NCBI RefSeq assembly: GCF_018294505.1 | Contig: NC_057807.1 | Location: forward strand, 168,112,820 to 168,176,819 | DNA: 64,000 nt | DNA from: Triticum aestivum | Lineage: Eukaryota > Streptophyta > Magnoliopsida > Poales > Poaceae | Direction of reading: 5' to 3' | Shown here: in pieces, positions 1 through 10,536 of the stretch | How positions within the stretch are numbered: position 1 is the first letter of the stretch | Layout of the letters: each line of letters begins with the position of its first letter | The notes under the pieces: generated by a model | Database searches by the model: none | What the model saw: the letters and a program-made list of their open reading frames with translations, nothing else | What the model was told of the DNA's origin: nothing | Position numbers and translations under genes: made by a program

Positions 1-124
1 GCTTCCGCTTAGCGATCTACAAGGGTATGTAGATGCACTCTCTTTCTACTCGTTGCTGGTCTCTCCATAGATAGATCTTGGTGACACGTAGGAAAATTTT
101 GAATTTCTGCTACGTTCCCCAACA
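1..124 (-). mobile_element. LTR terminus of an element extending beyond the left edge
   Basis: Read on the minus strand this begins TGTTGGGGAACGTAGCAG, a typical LTR start, at position 124 and runs out of the window. The plus-strand end is ...ccccaaca, so the TG...CA boundary is clear. The sequence to its right (from 125) is Fatima-like internal DNA, so this element probably inserted there. The candidate duplication would be gtgcg (125-129), but the other side is not visible. I know this terminus as a common Triticeae repeat but cannot name the family. Confidence 0.6.
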
Positions 125-211
125 GTGCGGACTTGGGCGCTGGAGCTCGAGTGGGCGGAGATGGATAAGCAAAGGAGGAAGGAGGCGTAGGTGAAAAGGT
201 GAATCCTTATC

Positions 212-224
212 CCTTATATATAGG
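212..224 (-). promoter_or_regulatory. TATA box of the antisense gene in the truncated Fatima-like copy
   Basis: Minus strand reads GCCTATATATAAG. It lies about 430 bp inside the 3' LTR and points into the element, as in the complete copy where a TATA-like box (43568-43575) precedes the antisense ATG by about 85 bp. The coding start here would fall left of position 125 and is cut off by the inserted LTR. Promoter function is inference. Confidence 0.45.
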
Positions 225-655
225 CGGACAAAGACTATGCGTCCCCACCAGCCTGGTAAAACTCGCTTATCTCCCAAGCGCCACCATCAATGGCGCGGTT
301 GGGTTACCTACGTCTGTATTGATGAGAATCCCGGATTAAGGGGGAACACGATCTCTGCTTCGACAAGACGTGCCAAGGAAACCGCTTCGCTAAATGCGCT
401 GAGGTGGTAAAGTAAAAAACGATTCAAGTAATGGCTTGGTAGTGGTGTGACGTCATGCCGCAAAAAACGTCAGCAGATTGAAATTGTGTATATATTATTC
501 TCTCTATGGTGGAATGTGGAATTTATTTTGCAGAGTCGGACACTATCCTGGAGTTCACAATCTTCTATGAATTATTCAGAGGAGGAACCCGCCTTGCAAT
601 GCCGAACAATATGCGCGTCGGACTCATCGTCATTGAAGCCTGGTTCAGGGGCTAC

Positions 656-1173
656 TGAGGGAGTCCTGGATTAGGGGGTGTCCGGATGGCTAGACTACCA
701 CCATCGACCGAACTATCATCGGTCGGACTATCATCATCGACCGGACTCCAAGACTATGAAGATACAAGATTGAAGACTTCGTCCCGTGTCCGGATGGGAC
801 TTTCCTTGGCGTGGAAGGCAAGCTTGGCGATACGGATATGTAGATCTCCTACCATTGTAACCGACTCTATGTAACCCTAGCCCTCTCCGGTGTCTATATA
901 AACCGGATGGCTTTAGTCCGTAGGACAACAACATCAACCCTTACAATCATACCATAGGCTAGCTTTTAGGGTTTAGCCTCCTTGATCTCGTGGTAGATCC
1001 ACTCTTGTAAACATCCACAATATCAATATCAATCAAGCAGGACATAGGGTTTTACCTCCATCAAGAGGGCCCGAACCTGGGTAAAACATCGTGTCCCTTG
1101 TCTCCTGTTACCATCCGCCTAGACGCACAGTCCGGGACCCCCTACCCGAGATCCGCCGGTTTTGACACCGACA
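656..1173 (+). repeat. Fatima-like 3' LTR
   Basis: 518 bp starting TGAGGGAGTCCTGG and ending ccggttttgacaccgaca. It is preceded by a purine-rich tract and matches the LTRs at 42813-43332 and 52395-52914 in inverse orientation. A TATA-like motif (tctatataaacc, about 892-903) marks the likely transcription start. Confidence 0.85.
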
Positions 1174-1577
1174 AAGGGGTGTTGGGCTGCACACAAAAGA
1201 GGCTTTTACGGTTACCCGGTTAACTGTTGGAGTATCAAACGACCTCCAAATGGCACGAAACTTGACAGGCGGTCTACCGGAGGTATACCAAGGCCGCTTG
1301 GCAAACCTTGGTCCATTCCGAGAACGTTTAACACCCGCACATGAAAAGAGGCAAAAGGGGGACGCCGGAGGGCATAGGAGTGTCGGATTGCAAAACGGAC
1401 AACAGGGAAAATGCTCGGATGCATGAGACGAACACATATGCAATGCAATGGGATGCACATGATGACCTGATATGAAATGCATATGATGACATGGCAAAGT
1501 GCAACACGCAAGCAAATGACATGGCAATGACGGTGAATAACTGGCAGACACCTGGCGCAACGGATCCGGGGCGTTAC
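1174..1577. other. Unrecognised repetitive sequence, no gene
   Basis: Sequence between the Fatima-like LTR and element A. It starts with pyrimidine/purine-mixed text around aaagaggcttttacgg and ends at ggggcgttacag. I recognise the style from Triticeae intergenic DNA but not the family. It contains a stretch rich in atgca/tgacat words (1420-1530). No convincing coding frame. Confidence 0.4.
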
Positions 1578-2741
1578 AGCGCGTCACCAGCGTGACCTTG
1601 ACAACGCGAAGGCTGAAGCGTCGCTGGCGGCCTTGCGGTAGGTCTGCTCCCAAGCTACCGAGGAGGCCCGGGAAGCAGACCGACGGTGCAAAGATGCGAA
1701 GGAGCGCGCATGGGAGCTCCAAGCCTGGAGCAACTCCCTGGAGCAGCAAGTGGAACTGCACCAGGCGGCCCTTGTGTCGCTGAAGGGGGCTTCCGTCGAC
1801 CAGGCGGAGCTTCTGAAGCGCGAGGAGGCGCTGACGCTAGAGGCCGCCGAGCGCAACCTTGACCTTGAGCGGTTGGACATGAGGAGCGCTTGGTGACTCA
1901 GGCGGATGATGACGTCGTCGCGCGCGAAGCCCGAGCTTAGGAGGAGGTCGACCGCGGCATGGCGGAAGCTCGCTCGGCCCTTGAGCGCGAATACGAAGCG
2001 GGGTTGGAGCTGATCAGGGCCGAAGCTACGGGTTGGACCGTGGCCCTCAGGGCCAAACTGGCTGAGGTGACGCGGGGTGCGGACTCTTCCGCAGCCGCCC
2101 TTGGCGCAGCGCAGGCGGAGCTGGCCTCTTCCCGCGCCGAGCTGCTTCTTCTCCAACAGAGGGTTGATGGTGCCGAGGCCATCGCACGGTGGAATGAGGA
2201 CGAGATCCGTCAGTGGCGGGTTCTGGAGCACGAGCATGCCCCCATGCTCCGAACGCTCAGGGAAAGGGCTAACACAGCCTTGAGCAACATTTGTGAGGCT
2301 CCTGCCAAGGAGCCGCATGAGACCAATTACGTCGGTAACCTCCAGTTTTTTACCGACGTGGTGACGCTCCTGGAGAACCGCTCTGAGAGGTCTCGTTGGC
2401 TTGTCGAGGAGAGGAGACGAGCCTTGCTCGGGTGTGCCTTCTCCTATGTCTTCAGCTATCTGCAGGACATGGACCCGCACTTCGATTTTGATGCTGCCAT
2501 CGCACCGGTGCCCATAGCCATCCGGGGCGACCTGGCGCAATGAGTGGAGGACAACATGGACGCCCTCGTTAGGGCCTTCGCGTCTGATGATGACGGCATG
2601 ATCGTGGCCGCAGATGAAGGCGGCATTGTGGACGGGCCTGGCACCGACGGAGGTGCTGGTGGTGATGGTGATGATGTCAGTGACGCCAGCGACGCCTCTG
2701 GAGGCGCCCCAGAAGACGCAGTGAGTGATATGTTCGACTGA
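1578..2741 (+). pseudogene. Antisense gene of element A, C-terminal coiled-coil part
   Basis: Plus-strand frames rich in Ala, Glu, Leu, Arg heptads (about 1730-1870, then 1959-2543) end in an acidic Gly/Asp-rich tail that stops at 2741. A stop codon separates the two last parts (2541-2543), and earlier frames are broken near 1895 and 1935. The motif SYLQDMDPHFDF near 2455-2490 aligns with a corresponding SHLYL-stop-DAGFNF stretch in B's antisense gene (26520-26570), which shows the two are homologous. It runs opposite to gag, as antisense genes do in this family. Known relatives carry an N-terminal PF04195-type domain; here the N-terminal half is lost. Function unknown. Confidence 0.6.
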
Positions 2742-3699
2742 TCGTATGTCGCGGCTGTTTACCCTGCATGAAGAAGGCTCGGGCTCGGCCCTGAAGATTG
2801 TAAGAGCATTTTGGGAGGGGAAGCCCCTCATGTAAAGATTTGCGATCAGTACCCCGGTAAGCATAACGCTGCGTGTGAGCTTAGCTACTGGACCGGTGAT
2901 GGGTCAGCTGACTTGTTTACCTTTTGGCCCCGACGGGTCCCGAGCGGGCCTGCGGAGGCCGCAACGCCTCGAGTGTCTTCTGGGTGAACCCATTGATCCT
3001 GCGATGAGAACCTCCGGGGAGGGTGCGACGACAACGGTCCGGATTGTAGACGTGCTTGGCCCGGCTCGGCTCGCGAGGGGCTCGCGAGGGGAGGTAGCTG
3101 ACGCTAACTTTGGACGCAAGGCCGAAACCAGAACACGAGAGATTGCTCGAACGAGACTAAACACCCCTCCCCCAAACACAAGCAAGTCTCAAGCTCAAAT
3201 CCAACTTAACTTCAAATCAAAGAAACTTGCCAACGGAGGAAAAGGCAAAAGGCAAAAGGCAAAAAGCAAAAAGCCGCATCCGACACCTAGTCTAGTCTTC
3301 GACGTCTTCTCACCAGCGCGGAGCTAAGTGCTGCCACTGGGTGTGGGCGGGAGCCCCCGAGGTGCGAGGGCGGCTCTCTGGAGACTCCGGGGCGTGTACA
3401 ACCCCACTCATTATTACGTGAGAGTGTCACGGGCGGCGAGCTTCACAGGCACTGGGCCTTCTTCACAGGTACCTGCCTTGCTTCATATCACCAGACGAGG
3501 GCCCCGCCTTGCGCCACACTCTACCGCCATTGACGGCGGCCGGAGACTAAGGACGATGCCAATGGGGTAGAGCGGTCGCCAGTGGTTCCCCTGACGACCA
3601 CGGGTCCTCTACCGGGGCAGGCCCTGAGGCACCTCCCCGGCAGAGGGCCTACCTCCTGAGAACGCCTTGCACCGAGCGCCGCGGGGACGAACCCGGATC
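2742..3699. other. Spacer between antisense gene and gag remnant of element A
   Basis: Non-coding. It includes the presumed 3' end of the antisense gene (2742-2870), an A-rich stretch of aaaggcaaaaggc words (3238-3275), and a part homologous in inverse orientation to element C's spacer (3270-3360 against 60070-60160) and to B's spacer near 9535-9640. Pol should lie between this and gag but has been deleted. Confidence 0.5.
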
Positions 3700-4644
3700 T
3701 CAGCCCCTCTCCTGCAGCCCCCGGTGCCCTCCTCCCGAGGGGTAAGAGGCTGCAGCATTGGGGCAGCCATCTGCTGCGGCGACCTGTACCTCCTGCGACC
3801 CATGGTTAGCATAAGCTTGCTCCTGAGGAATTAGTGGTACCCGATAATTGCTGCCGTCGGCGCGGTCGTCGAGGCTCTCTTGAGGTTCCTGAAAGAGCTC
3901 AGCTTCTGGCGCCTCCTCGCCCCAACCTGGCCCGAGGAACGAGCCATGGTCTTCTTCCAGTGCGCATTCTTGATCCACCATGTGGGGCACATAAGCTTCT
4001 GGGGCCACCGTCCCGTGGGTCTCGTCGTAGTTCCCCATATGCCACGCAGTCCGACATGGAGCGTTGTCTTGGGGGTGGTGGTGTGGTGGTCCGCCAAGAC
4101 CGAAGGCCGTGGCGTGCGCTCCTTCGCCGGTCGGGGATGGGGCCGGCGCGACCTGTCGCCCGGTGCTGACGGCCGGGTTGGCGTTGAGTAGGCCCTGGAG
4201 TATGCTTGGAGTTGCGTGGGCGCGTATGGGGCCGCCATACGGCCCACCCTGGATTTGGGGTGGCAGCTGCACGCAGAAAGGAGGTGCTCCCGAGGCGGCT
4301 GCGTCCGGGAGCTCGGCTACTTGCTCTAACAACACGTCGGGGCCGCCCTCCAGCAGCCAGCACCGTAGCAGCTCTCGGGCCACCGTGAGTGCGGCCCTGG
4401 AGTTCGCCTGCTCCCGTCGGGTGTGCGGTGCTGTGGCCGCGGCGTGGCTTGAGGCTCTTGCTGCTGACCGCACCTGCCGCGGTGTGAGGGCAGGCGGCGT
4501 TTGGCCGCGTCGCATGCGCCCCGCAGCGCCGTGGGGAGCGCGACCTGCCTGAGGCGCAAGGTTGAGGTCACCCTGGGCCGGCGGCATGGCGTGGGCGGGC
4601 CACGCCACCCAGTGGTCGGCGTTGGCAGTCGGGTCGCTTGACAT
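3700..4644 (-). pseudogene. Gag, N-terminal part, element A
   Basis: The frame starts at ATG 4644, about 50 bp after the primer-binding site, and is open for 315 codons to a stop at 3700. The longer open frame only reads through the primer site and LTR end. Composition is Ala/Pro/Gly/Arg-rich. The stretch ARELLRCWLLEGGPDVLLEQ (about 4320-4390) aligns with ARELLRYRPVGDLYEEWLEQ in B gag (6039-6100), identifying it as the same gag family. The capsid-like core and zinc finger expected downstream are missing, so the protein is truncated by the internal deletion. Confidence 0.6.
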
Positions 4645-4694
4645 TTGAACGGCGAGGCGACGGAATGCGAGGCGGTGGAAGAAGGATTCCGGCG

Positions 4695-4716
4695 CACCCC
4701 TACCTGGCGCGCCAAA
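4695..4716 (-). other. Primer-binding site, element A
   Basis: Minus strand directly after the LTR end reads TTTGGCGCGCCAGGTAGG. TGG adjacent to the LTR is expected for complementarity to the CCA end of a tRNA. I could not assign the tRNA with confidence. Confidence 0.5.
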
Positions 4717-5748
4717 TGTCAGATTTCGGGTTCCGGCAGACCCTTGAGTTTCGAACTCTGGGGTGCGCACGAAGATCTTTCCCGTACAAGCTCATGTCTC
4801 GAAGTCTCGGAATGAATCTAAGCTAGAAAGAAGAACACACAAGGGACACGAGGTTTATACTGGTTCAGACCACCATTGTGGTGTAATACCCTACTCCAGT
4901 GTGTGGTGTGGTGGATTGCCTCAGGGGCTGATGATGAACAGTACAAAGGGAAAACAGCCTCGCGAGGGGCTGTTCTTGAGCTGGCGCGATGAACTGCTTG
5001 GGTGAGTTCAGTCGCTTCTCTCTCTCCCTCTCCCTCTCTCTCCCTCTCTCTCTCCCTCTCTCCCTCTCCCTCTCTCTCTCTCCCTCTCCCTCTCCCTCTC
5101 CCTCTCTCTCTCTCTCTCTGTGTGTCTCTCTCTCTCTCTCTGATCGATCTGTCTCCCCGATCCATCCTCTACTCTGTGGTGGCTAGTCCTATTTATAGAG
5201 GGAGGCCCCGGGCCTCTTCCCAAATAATGAGCGGGAAGGGCGCCAACAATTGGTCATTTTGAAGGGGAACATCTATTACACTTATCCTGATTAAAGTTGG
5301 TCTTTGGCTGCCAAAGGCTCTGATGATGACGCCATCCTGGGCTCCACGATGACCTCCATCCTGCCGCTCCGCTGGTCTTGGTCTTGTTGCACCGAAATGG
5401 TAACCTTTGCCTGATGCCTTGTCCTGTGCTTGCCCCCTTTGCACCGAAGGGGAAACAAGGACACTGCGCAGGCCGGCGCCCGCCTGGCGCCCGCCTGGTC
5501 TCGATCGTCATGGCTTGCGTCATGGGCTCCTCGCGAGGTGCCCTGCCTTGATCTCTCCGCCTCCTCGTGAGCCTGCCTGATGAGGCCGCTCCTGAGGAAG
5601 CTTCCTGTCGTCCGCCCCGCGAGGCTTGGCCCCTCGCGAGGGTCTTGAGCTTGAGCTAATGAAGCTGGGCCGCACTGGGCCCCCACTTGAGCCACGCCGC
5701 AGGTCGCAGGCAGGCAAGTATGGGACCCCCGTTCCCAGAACGCCGACA
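4717..5748 (-). repeat. 5' LTR of element A
   Basis: About 1032 bp, TGTCGGCG... on the minus strand and ending ...ctgaca at 4717. It is homologous to the LTRs at 59183-60061 and 62140-63028 in opposite orientation. Shared landmarks are the block around the box gtattacaccacaatggtgg, and TATA (minus CTCTATAAAT, 5191-5200). It is longer than its relatives partly because of a pyrimidine microsatellite at 5019-5140. The 5-mer to the right, tcctg (5749-5753), is the candidate target duplication; the left copy is lost. Confidence 0.75.
5019..5140. repeat. (CT)n/(CCCTCT)n microsatellite inside LTR A
   Basis: About 120 bp of nearly pure pyrimidine made of ctctct, ccctct and tgtgtctct units. The open frames encoding Ser/Leu/Pro or Arg/Glu repeats here are artefacts of the repeat. 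Confidence 0.95.
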
Positions 5749-7339
5749 TCCTGCTACTCCGACACGTCCATGGCCGACGCACGCCGAGCTCGCGCCGAGC
5801 GTCGGGCCGCAGTCGCCGCCCGCGTTGCTCAGACGGCTCCGGCGGGCGATGGTTGTGCCCTTCGCGCTCCGTCTCCAGTGGCCAACCCCGCCACGGGGCC
5901 TGCCGGCCACGAGCAACAAGCTTCATCGTTGCACCCGTCGGTGTGTCGCGATGGGTGCACCGCTACTTCGTCACTGACCCAAGCAGCTCCGTCATCCCAC
6001 GCGCGTCGCGGCCAGGCGGACGTAGGCCGCTCTGCTCATGGCGCGAGAGCTCCTTCGCTACCGCCCAGTCGGCGACCTCTACGAGGAGTGGCTCGAGCAG
6101 ATCAGTGAGCTCGTCAGCGTGGTGCACGGGGGCTCCACCGATCCGGCTCGCTCACTGCCTCAACAGCCTCTTGCAGCGGGTGATGTGGTGCATGGGGCTC
6201 CTCCACCACCTCCGGCCCAGGGCGCCATCGTTGGTCCAAGGCGTGCGGCACCATAGCGTGACCCGTCGCGCCCCACGCCAGCTCGGGAGGACGTGAGCTA
6301 CTAGGTGGTGCAGCGACCTCAAGGAGAAGCGCACCTCCTTCCAGCACTCCAGCACTAGGCCCGCGTACTGCCGCAAGAGGTGGTAGTGCACGTGCACCAG
6401 GACCAGTTTCCACCCCCTTGACGACCCCCGGTGGTCATGGAAGGATGCCGCGCGTTCAGTCTGGAGCTCCACAACATCGTCTGGCCAAGCAAGTTCAAGC
6501 CTGACCTGCCTCCGCGCTACAATGGCACCGCCGACCCCGCCGAGTTCATGCAGCTCTATGAGCTGAGCATTGAGGCGGCTAGCGGCGACGAGAAGATCAT
6601 GGCAAACTGGTTCTCGATGGCCCTTAAGGATGGCGCGCGTTCTTGGATTTTGAACCTACCCGAGGGGTTGGTTTCTTCCTGGAAGGAGATGCGCAGCCGC
6701 TTCATCGCCAACTTCTAGGGCGCTCGCGACCGTCCGCCGGCCGCGGGTGACCTGCGTCGCATCAAGCAGCAACCTGGAGAGACCCTGCAGAAGTATGTCC
6801 AGCGCTTCAACAACGTTCGCCTCAAGATCCCCAAGGTGTCAGTTGAGGCCATCATTTCAGCGTTCACTGATGGCGTCTGTGATGTCAAGATGAAGGAGGA
6901 GCTCGCTATCCATGAGGATCTCTACACAGCCCTGGAGATGTTCAACATGGTGAACAAGTGCGCAAGGGCTGAGGAGGGGCGCCTCTCCCTCCTCGAGCTC
7001 CCCGATGCTGATCCAGACCACAAGAAGGCCAAGACCAAAGATGTGAAGCGCGAGGGGCCGGTTGTGCTTGCAGCTGAACCAGAGACGAAGCGCGGCTGCG
7101 ACCACCCCGAGTCATCCAAGAGCAACCGGCCATTCTGCGTCTTCCACAATGTTCACAGCCACAACACCAACAACTGTCAGGAGCTCAGGGCCCTCCACGA
7201 CAGCCACCTCGGTCGACGCCCCAAGCACAATGATCGAGGCTACGGCCATGGAGGCGGCCGAGGTGGAGGACGCTGGGACGGGTGCGACCACCGTCAGGAG
7301 TGGCGCAACCAGCCTCGGGAGGACCGCTGGCAGGGCTAG
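5749..7339 (+). pseudogene. Gag of element B, broken
   Basis: The N-terminal part (5754-6260) is in shifted frames. From 6431 a single frame runs to 7339 with one in-frame TAG at 6716-6718, a probable CAG change. The capsid-like core matches the retrotransposon gag family (PF03732): PPRYNGTADPAEFMQLYEL, MANWFSMALKDGARSWILNL, then LRRIKQQPGETLQKYVQRFN after the stop. Near 7130-7180 the finger-like FCVFHNVHSHNTNNC gives C-x3-H-x4-H-x5-C, usual for this gag clade. A Gly/Arg-rich tail follows (7230-7340). The protein would package element RNA. The beginning is lost because element A joins at 5748. Confidence 0.75.
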
Positions 7340-7491
7340 CCTCGCGAGGGCGCCTGGAGGGAGCTCGTGAGGAGTGCCCTCAGGGCAACGCAGCTCTACC
7401 TCCCCTGCCTCCACCACCAAGAAGGAATGAAGATCACCACCAGGACGAGGGGGCTGGGGGCTTCTAGGAGCCTCGAGCCATCGCCTGCATC

Positions 7492-8170
7492 TTGGGCAGC
7501 TCACAGGCCCTGGCTTCCCACCGCATCTTCAAGCAGTTCGTGCGCGAGGTGAGTGCGGTGCTTCCCAAGCCAAAAGTAACTCGCCCTCTCAGGTGGTCCA
7601 AGTATGCCATCACCTTCAGCTCCTCAGACCAGCTCAAGTGTGCGGCCACTGCTGACGCTCTCCCTATGCTCTGCTCCCCCGTTATCAGCAACGTGGTCGT
7701 CACCAATTCTCTCATCGATGGCGGAGCAGGGCTCAATGTTCTATCTGTTCAGACATTCGACGGGCTCCAAGTGCCATACTACCAGCTTCACCGACCAAGC
7801 CATTTTCAGGAGTGACCGATGGTTCTACGCACCCGATAGGGCAGGTCTGCCTCCCTGTCACCTTCAGCGAGCGCAACAACTACTGCACCGAGCTCATCGA
7901 CTTTGACGTCGCCGACATTCGCCTGCCCTACAACGCCATCCTAGGGTACCCAACACTTGCCAAGTTCATGGCAGCTATGCACCACGGCTACAACATCCTC
8001 AAGATGCCAAGAAGCAGCGGCGTCATCAGGTTGCGTGCCAAGAGAAGGATGAGGTGTGCTCCCTCGAGTGCGCCTTCCAGGCTGCAGCGGTCGAGAACCC
8101 TGAAGACGAGGGCGGCGCCCTCCCTCCTGAGGTCGCCCCCAAGACGAAGAAGTTGTAGCTGGGGCAGGGG
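7492..8170 (+). pseudogene. Aspartic protease region of element B, frameshifted
   Basis: The frame 7492-7815 contains VVTNSLIDGGAGLNVLS (7700-7748), matching the D-[ST/G]-G active-site loop of gypsy proteases with the expected catalytic Asp. A frameshift near 7812 moves the remainder into the frame with IDFDVADIRLPYNAILGYP (7897-7950), the conserved C-terminal block of these proteases. The region then becomes charged and unrecognisable. Its role would be polyprotein cleavage. A different frame from gag and from the RT remnant shows further indels. Confidence 0.7.
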
Positions 8171-8289
8171 TCTCGTGAAGGAGCATCGCTCAAGGACACT
8201 ACGCCGAGCCTCGCGTCCTGGACGCGGCACCTTCACCCATCACATAGGAAGGCACGCCCGGCGCCCCTCTCTGGCTAGGCTCGGGGGCT

Positions 8290-8784
8290 CTCCTCGGGAG
8301 GGCCTCAGACCTAGCCAGGGTCACGAGGGAGGTGCTCAGGCACCATGTGGAGGCGCTCTTCAGAGCACGCTTCCCAGGAGAAGGCAGTAGGCGGGAGGCG
8401 CCAGGTGGTCAGGAGTTCATCAGCAAGGCAATCGAGGAGATTCAAGAAGCAAGGGTTCTGCAAGGCGATCGTCGCCTGCCGCGTGGCACAGCTCACTGCC
8501 CTGGCGAGGGTAAGGAGTTCCGCGTCTGCATCAACGTCCCCAGGCTCAACAGAACCATGTCTCGGCAACTCATCTGGTCGTCTCATGTCGGCTGGTGCGA
8601 GGGTCCACCTCACAGCTACATCCGCATGCCCTTCGGCCTGCCGGGCGCGGCTGTGGTGTTCCAGCGCTGCATGAGGGACGCCCTGGCAGCTTGCGAGGCC
8701 AGGCATCAGGTGATCCTGGTGGAGATGGAGGAGCCCCTCGGGCCCTCTGAGCCTCCTGAGGCTCTGCACCAGAGCGTCTCGTGA
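8290..8784 (+). pseudogene. Reverse transcriptase remnant of element B
   Basis: The frame 8332-8784 carries IEEIQEARVLQ, then KEFRVCINVPRLNR (RT motif 1 region, usually K-x-R-x-C-V-D-x-x-x-L-N), then YIRMPFGLPGAAVVFQRCM (the MPFGLKNAGATFQR block). About 50 residues normally between these two blocks are missing. The YVDD catalytic block is not found downstream, where the sequence passes into non-coding spacer. Clearly dead: internally deleted and C-terminally truncated. Confidence 0.65.
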
Positions 8785-10531
8785 GGAACGACTCTCGCAG
8801 CGTGCATGTTTTTGGCTACTTCAACACTCTTCAGGGACGGTACCAGGTGACATCTCCCTAGTTCGTTCAGTCTGAGGGCGCCCCTCGGGCTGCATCATCC
8901 CCAGGCCGTGTGGGTCCGTCCCTATGGCATGTATCCCTTCTGCATCTATTGGAGTTAGTTTATAATCCTTCGCAAGCTACTTTCAAATTATTAACTGCCT
9001 GACCGGCGCTTCGTCGCTAAGAACGTCTCGCGCCCTTGCAAGCCCTCCCACGACTGCCTCATTATTAAGGACTGGCACGGCGTCTATGCTCGGGTCCGTC
9101 CCTGCAGTGTCGCTAAATCCAAGAGGTTGAGCTTTGGCTTATGGACTAGTCCCCGTGTACGTCACCTCCCATGGCCCTTGGAACCTTGTTCTCACATGAG
9201 CTAATCGCGGGTGGATGAGTGAGGGTGCATGACCTGGTGCCCCCATGGCCACGGGAACTGTGTGCTGGTTGTTTTTCTTCAGGGCCTTTGCATGAGAAAA
9301 CGGGCACGACGTCTGTGCTCGGGTTCATCCCTGCTGCGTCGATAAACCCAATGGCTGAGCTCTGTCTGGCGGGCCGGCCCCATTCACGTCACCTCCTGGG
9401 GTCTTGCAGGACTAATTCAAGCATCCCCGATCAAGACCAGGCGCAACCCTCCTTGAGGTAGGGCCTCGTGAGTCCCGCGCTGGCTCACAGGTGCCCATAT
9501 AAACCTCCTCCAGCCCTGCCGTGCAGGCCACGTGTCAGGGCGGGGTTGTACACGCCCCGGGGGCTCTCCTCAGAGGGAGCCCGCACCCACGCACCAGTGG
9601 AAGCACCATGCTCCGCGCTGGCCGTCGACACTGCTGAGGAGCAGCTATGCCCATGCAAGAGCGCAAGCGCTATGCTCCGCACTTGTGATAAACAACTGAG
9701 GGTGGCCAAGCGGCCGCATTAACCTCAGGGAGCCTCCGGGCTCAGTGACCAGCCTCACCGCGCTGCTCTCCCTCGGAAGGGTAGCGCAAGGGGGCTGGGC
9801 ACGGGGGCTACGCTCAGGTCACGCTTGGCGTACCCCACCTCGCCAGGCCTCATGGGCGTGGTCTTCCTGCACCCCTCCCAAGCGAGAGCTTAGCGAGGAA
9901 AAGGTATGATGGTCGGTTTGTACGTCAAGGTGGACTCCTGATCATCGTGTCTCAGGAGCCTAACTGGCCACGTAGCCCCTCGCCCCTTTGGCTTGTCCTG
10001 GTGATCCGGACGACCCAACGGTGGTTGAGGCATACGCGGGGCCGGGCCCTGCTGACGCAGAATGCCAAGGCCTGGCTCTCACCCTTCCTTTTCAAGTCGT
10101 TCGTACGTCAAGGGGGACTCCTGAGCACCACGTCTCAGGAGCCTAACTGGTCACGTAGCCCCTCACCCCTTGGGCTCGTTCTGGCAATCCAGACAACCCA
10201 ACGGCGTCTGAGGCATGCGCGGGGCCGGGCCCTGCCGACGTAGAACACCAAGGCTTGCCTCTGCACCTTTTCCTAAGCTATTCGCACGTCAAGGAGGACT
10301 CCTGAGCATCGCGTCTCAGGAGCCTAATTGGCCACGTAGCCCCTCACCCCTTGGGCTCGTCCTGGCGACCCGGACGACCCAACGGCAGTTGAGGTACGCG
10401 CAGGGCCGGGCTCTGCCAACGCAGAACAACAAGGTAAACGGAAAAGTCGAGGAACCATAATCTAATTATTACGAAACATATTGTTCCAAGCAAATAGTTT
10501 TAAATGCCTCCCCATGCTACATGATGCAGGA
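8785..10531 (+). other. Spacer of element B between pol and antisense gene
   Basis: No supported coding frame. The first 350 bp may hold pol-derived scraps. The rest is GC-rich and resembles spacers in elements A and C (for example 9535-9640). It contains tandem repeats at 9921-10434. Copia 1 is inserted at its right end after caagt (10532-10536). Confidence 0.55.
9921..10434. repeat. Tandem repeat of about 182 bp, 2.8 copies
   Basis: Units begin at 9921, 10104 and 10285 with tacgtcaaggtggactcctg or close variants. Each contains ctcaggagcctaactgg..cacgtagcccctc and a gggccgggccctg block. Units differ at a few positions and the last is incomplete. It lies between pol and the antisense gene, where antisense transcripts would end. 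Confidence 0.85.
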
Positions 10532-10536
10532 CAAGT

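Larger units (their letters stand above)
125..1173 (+). mobile_element. Truncated Fatima-like gypsy element, 3' end
   Basis: The last part of the internal region (125-655) plus a complete 3' LTR (656-1173), plus orientation. The LTR and the sequence just inside it match the full Fatima-like copy at 42813-52914 in inverse orientation, including the polypurine tract ending in ggggctac at 648-655. The gag-pol part and 5' LTR lie left of the window, beyond the element that cuts it at 124/125. The internal piece corresponds to the promoter and leader zone of the antisense gene carried by this family. Confidence 0.8.
1578..5748 (-). mobile_element. Gypsy element A, pol-deleted, minus orientation
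   Basis: From right to left: 5' LTR (4717-5748), primer-binding site, gag N-terminal part, a spacer, and the C-terminal part of an antisense (plus-strand) gene ending at 2741. Protease, RT, RNase H and integrase are missing between gag and the spacer. The 3' LTR and the start of the antisense gene are lost on the left. It lies in the gag gene of element B: the LTR ends at 5748 and B gag begins at once. LTR and antisense gene are related to those of B and C, so it is another member of that family. The name Wham comes to mind but I am not sure of it. Confidence 0.7.

Noticed and set aside
1108..2864. Long minus-strand frames over the Fatima LTR and element A antisense gene
   Set aside because: They cross element boundaries and oppose the coiled-coil frame; shadows.
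4989..5262. Overlapping Ser/Leu/Pro and Arg/Glu repeat frames
   Set aside because: Generated by the CT microsatellite in LTR A.
5749..5753. tcctg follows both LTR A (5748) and LTR B (60061), suggesting one composite element with inverted LTRs
   Set aside because: The LTRs face opposite ways, primer site and gag order show two separate elements, and a shared 5-mer has about a 1 in 1000 chance; left flanks are missing so it cannot be tested here.
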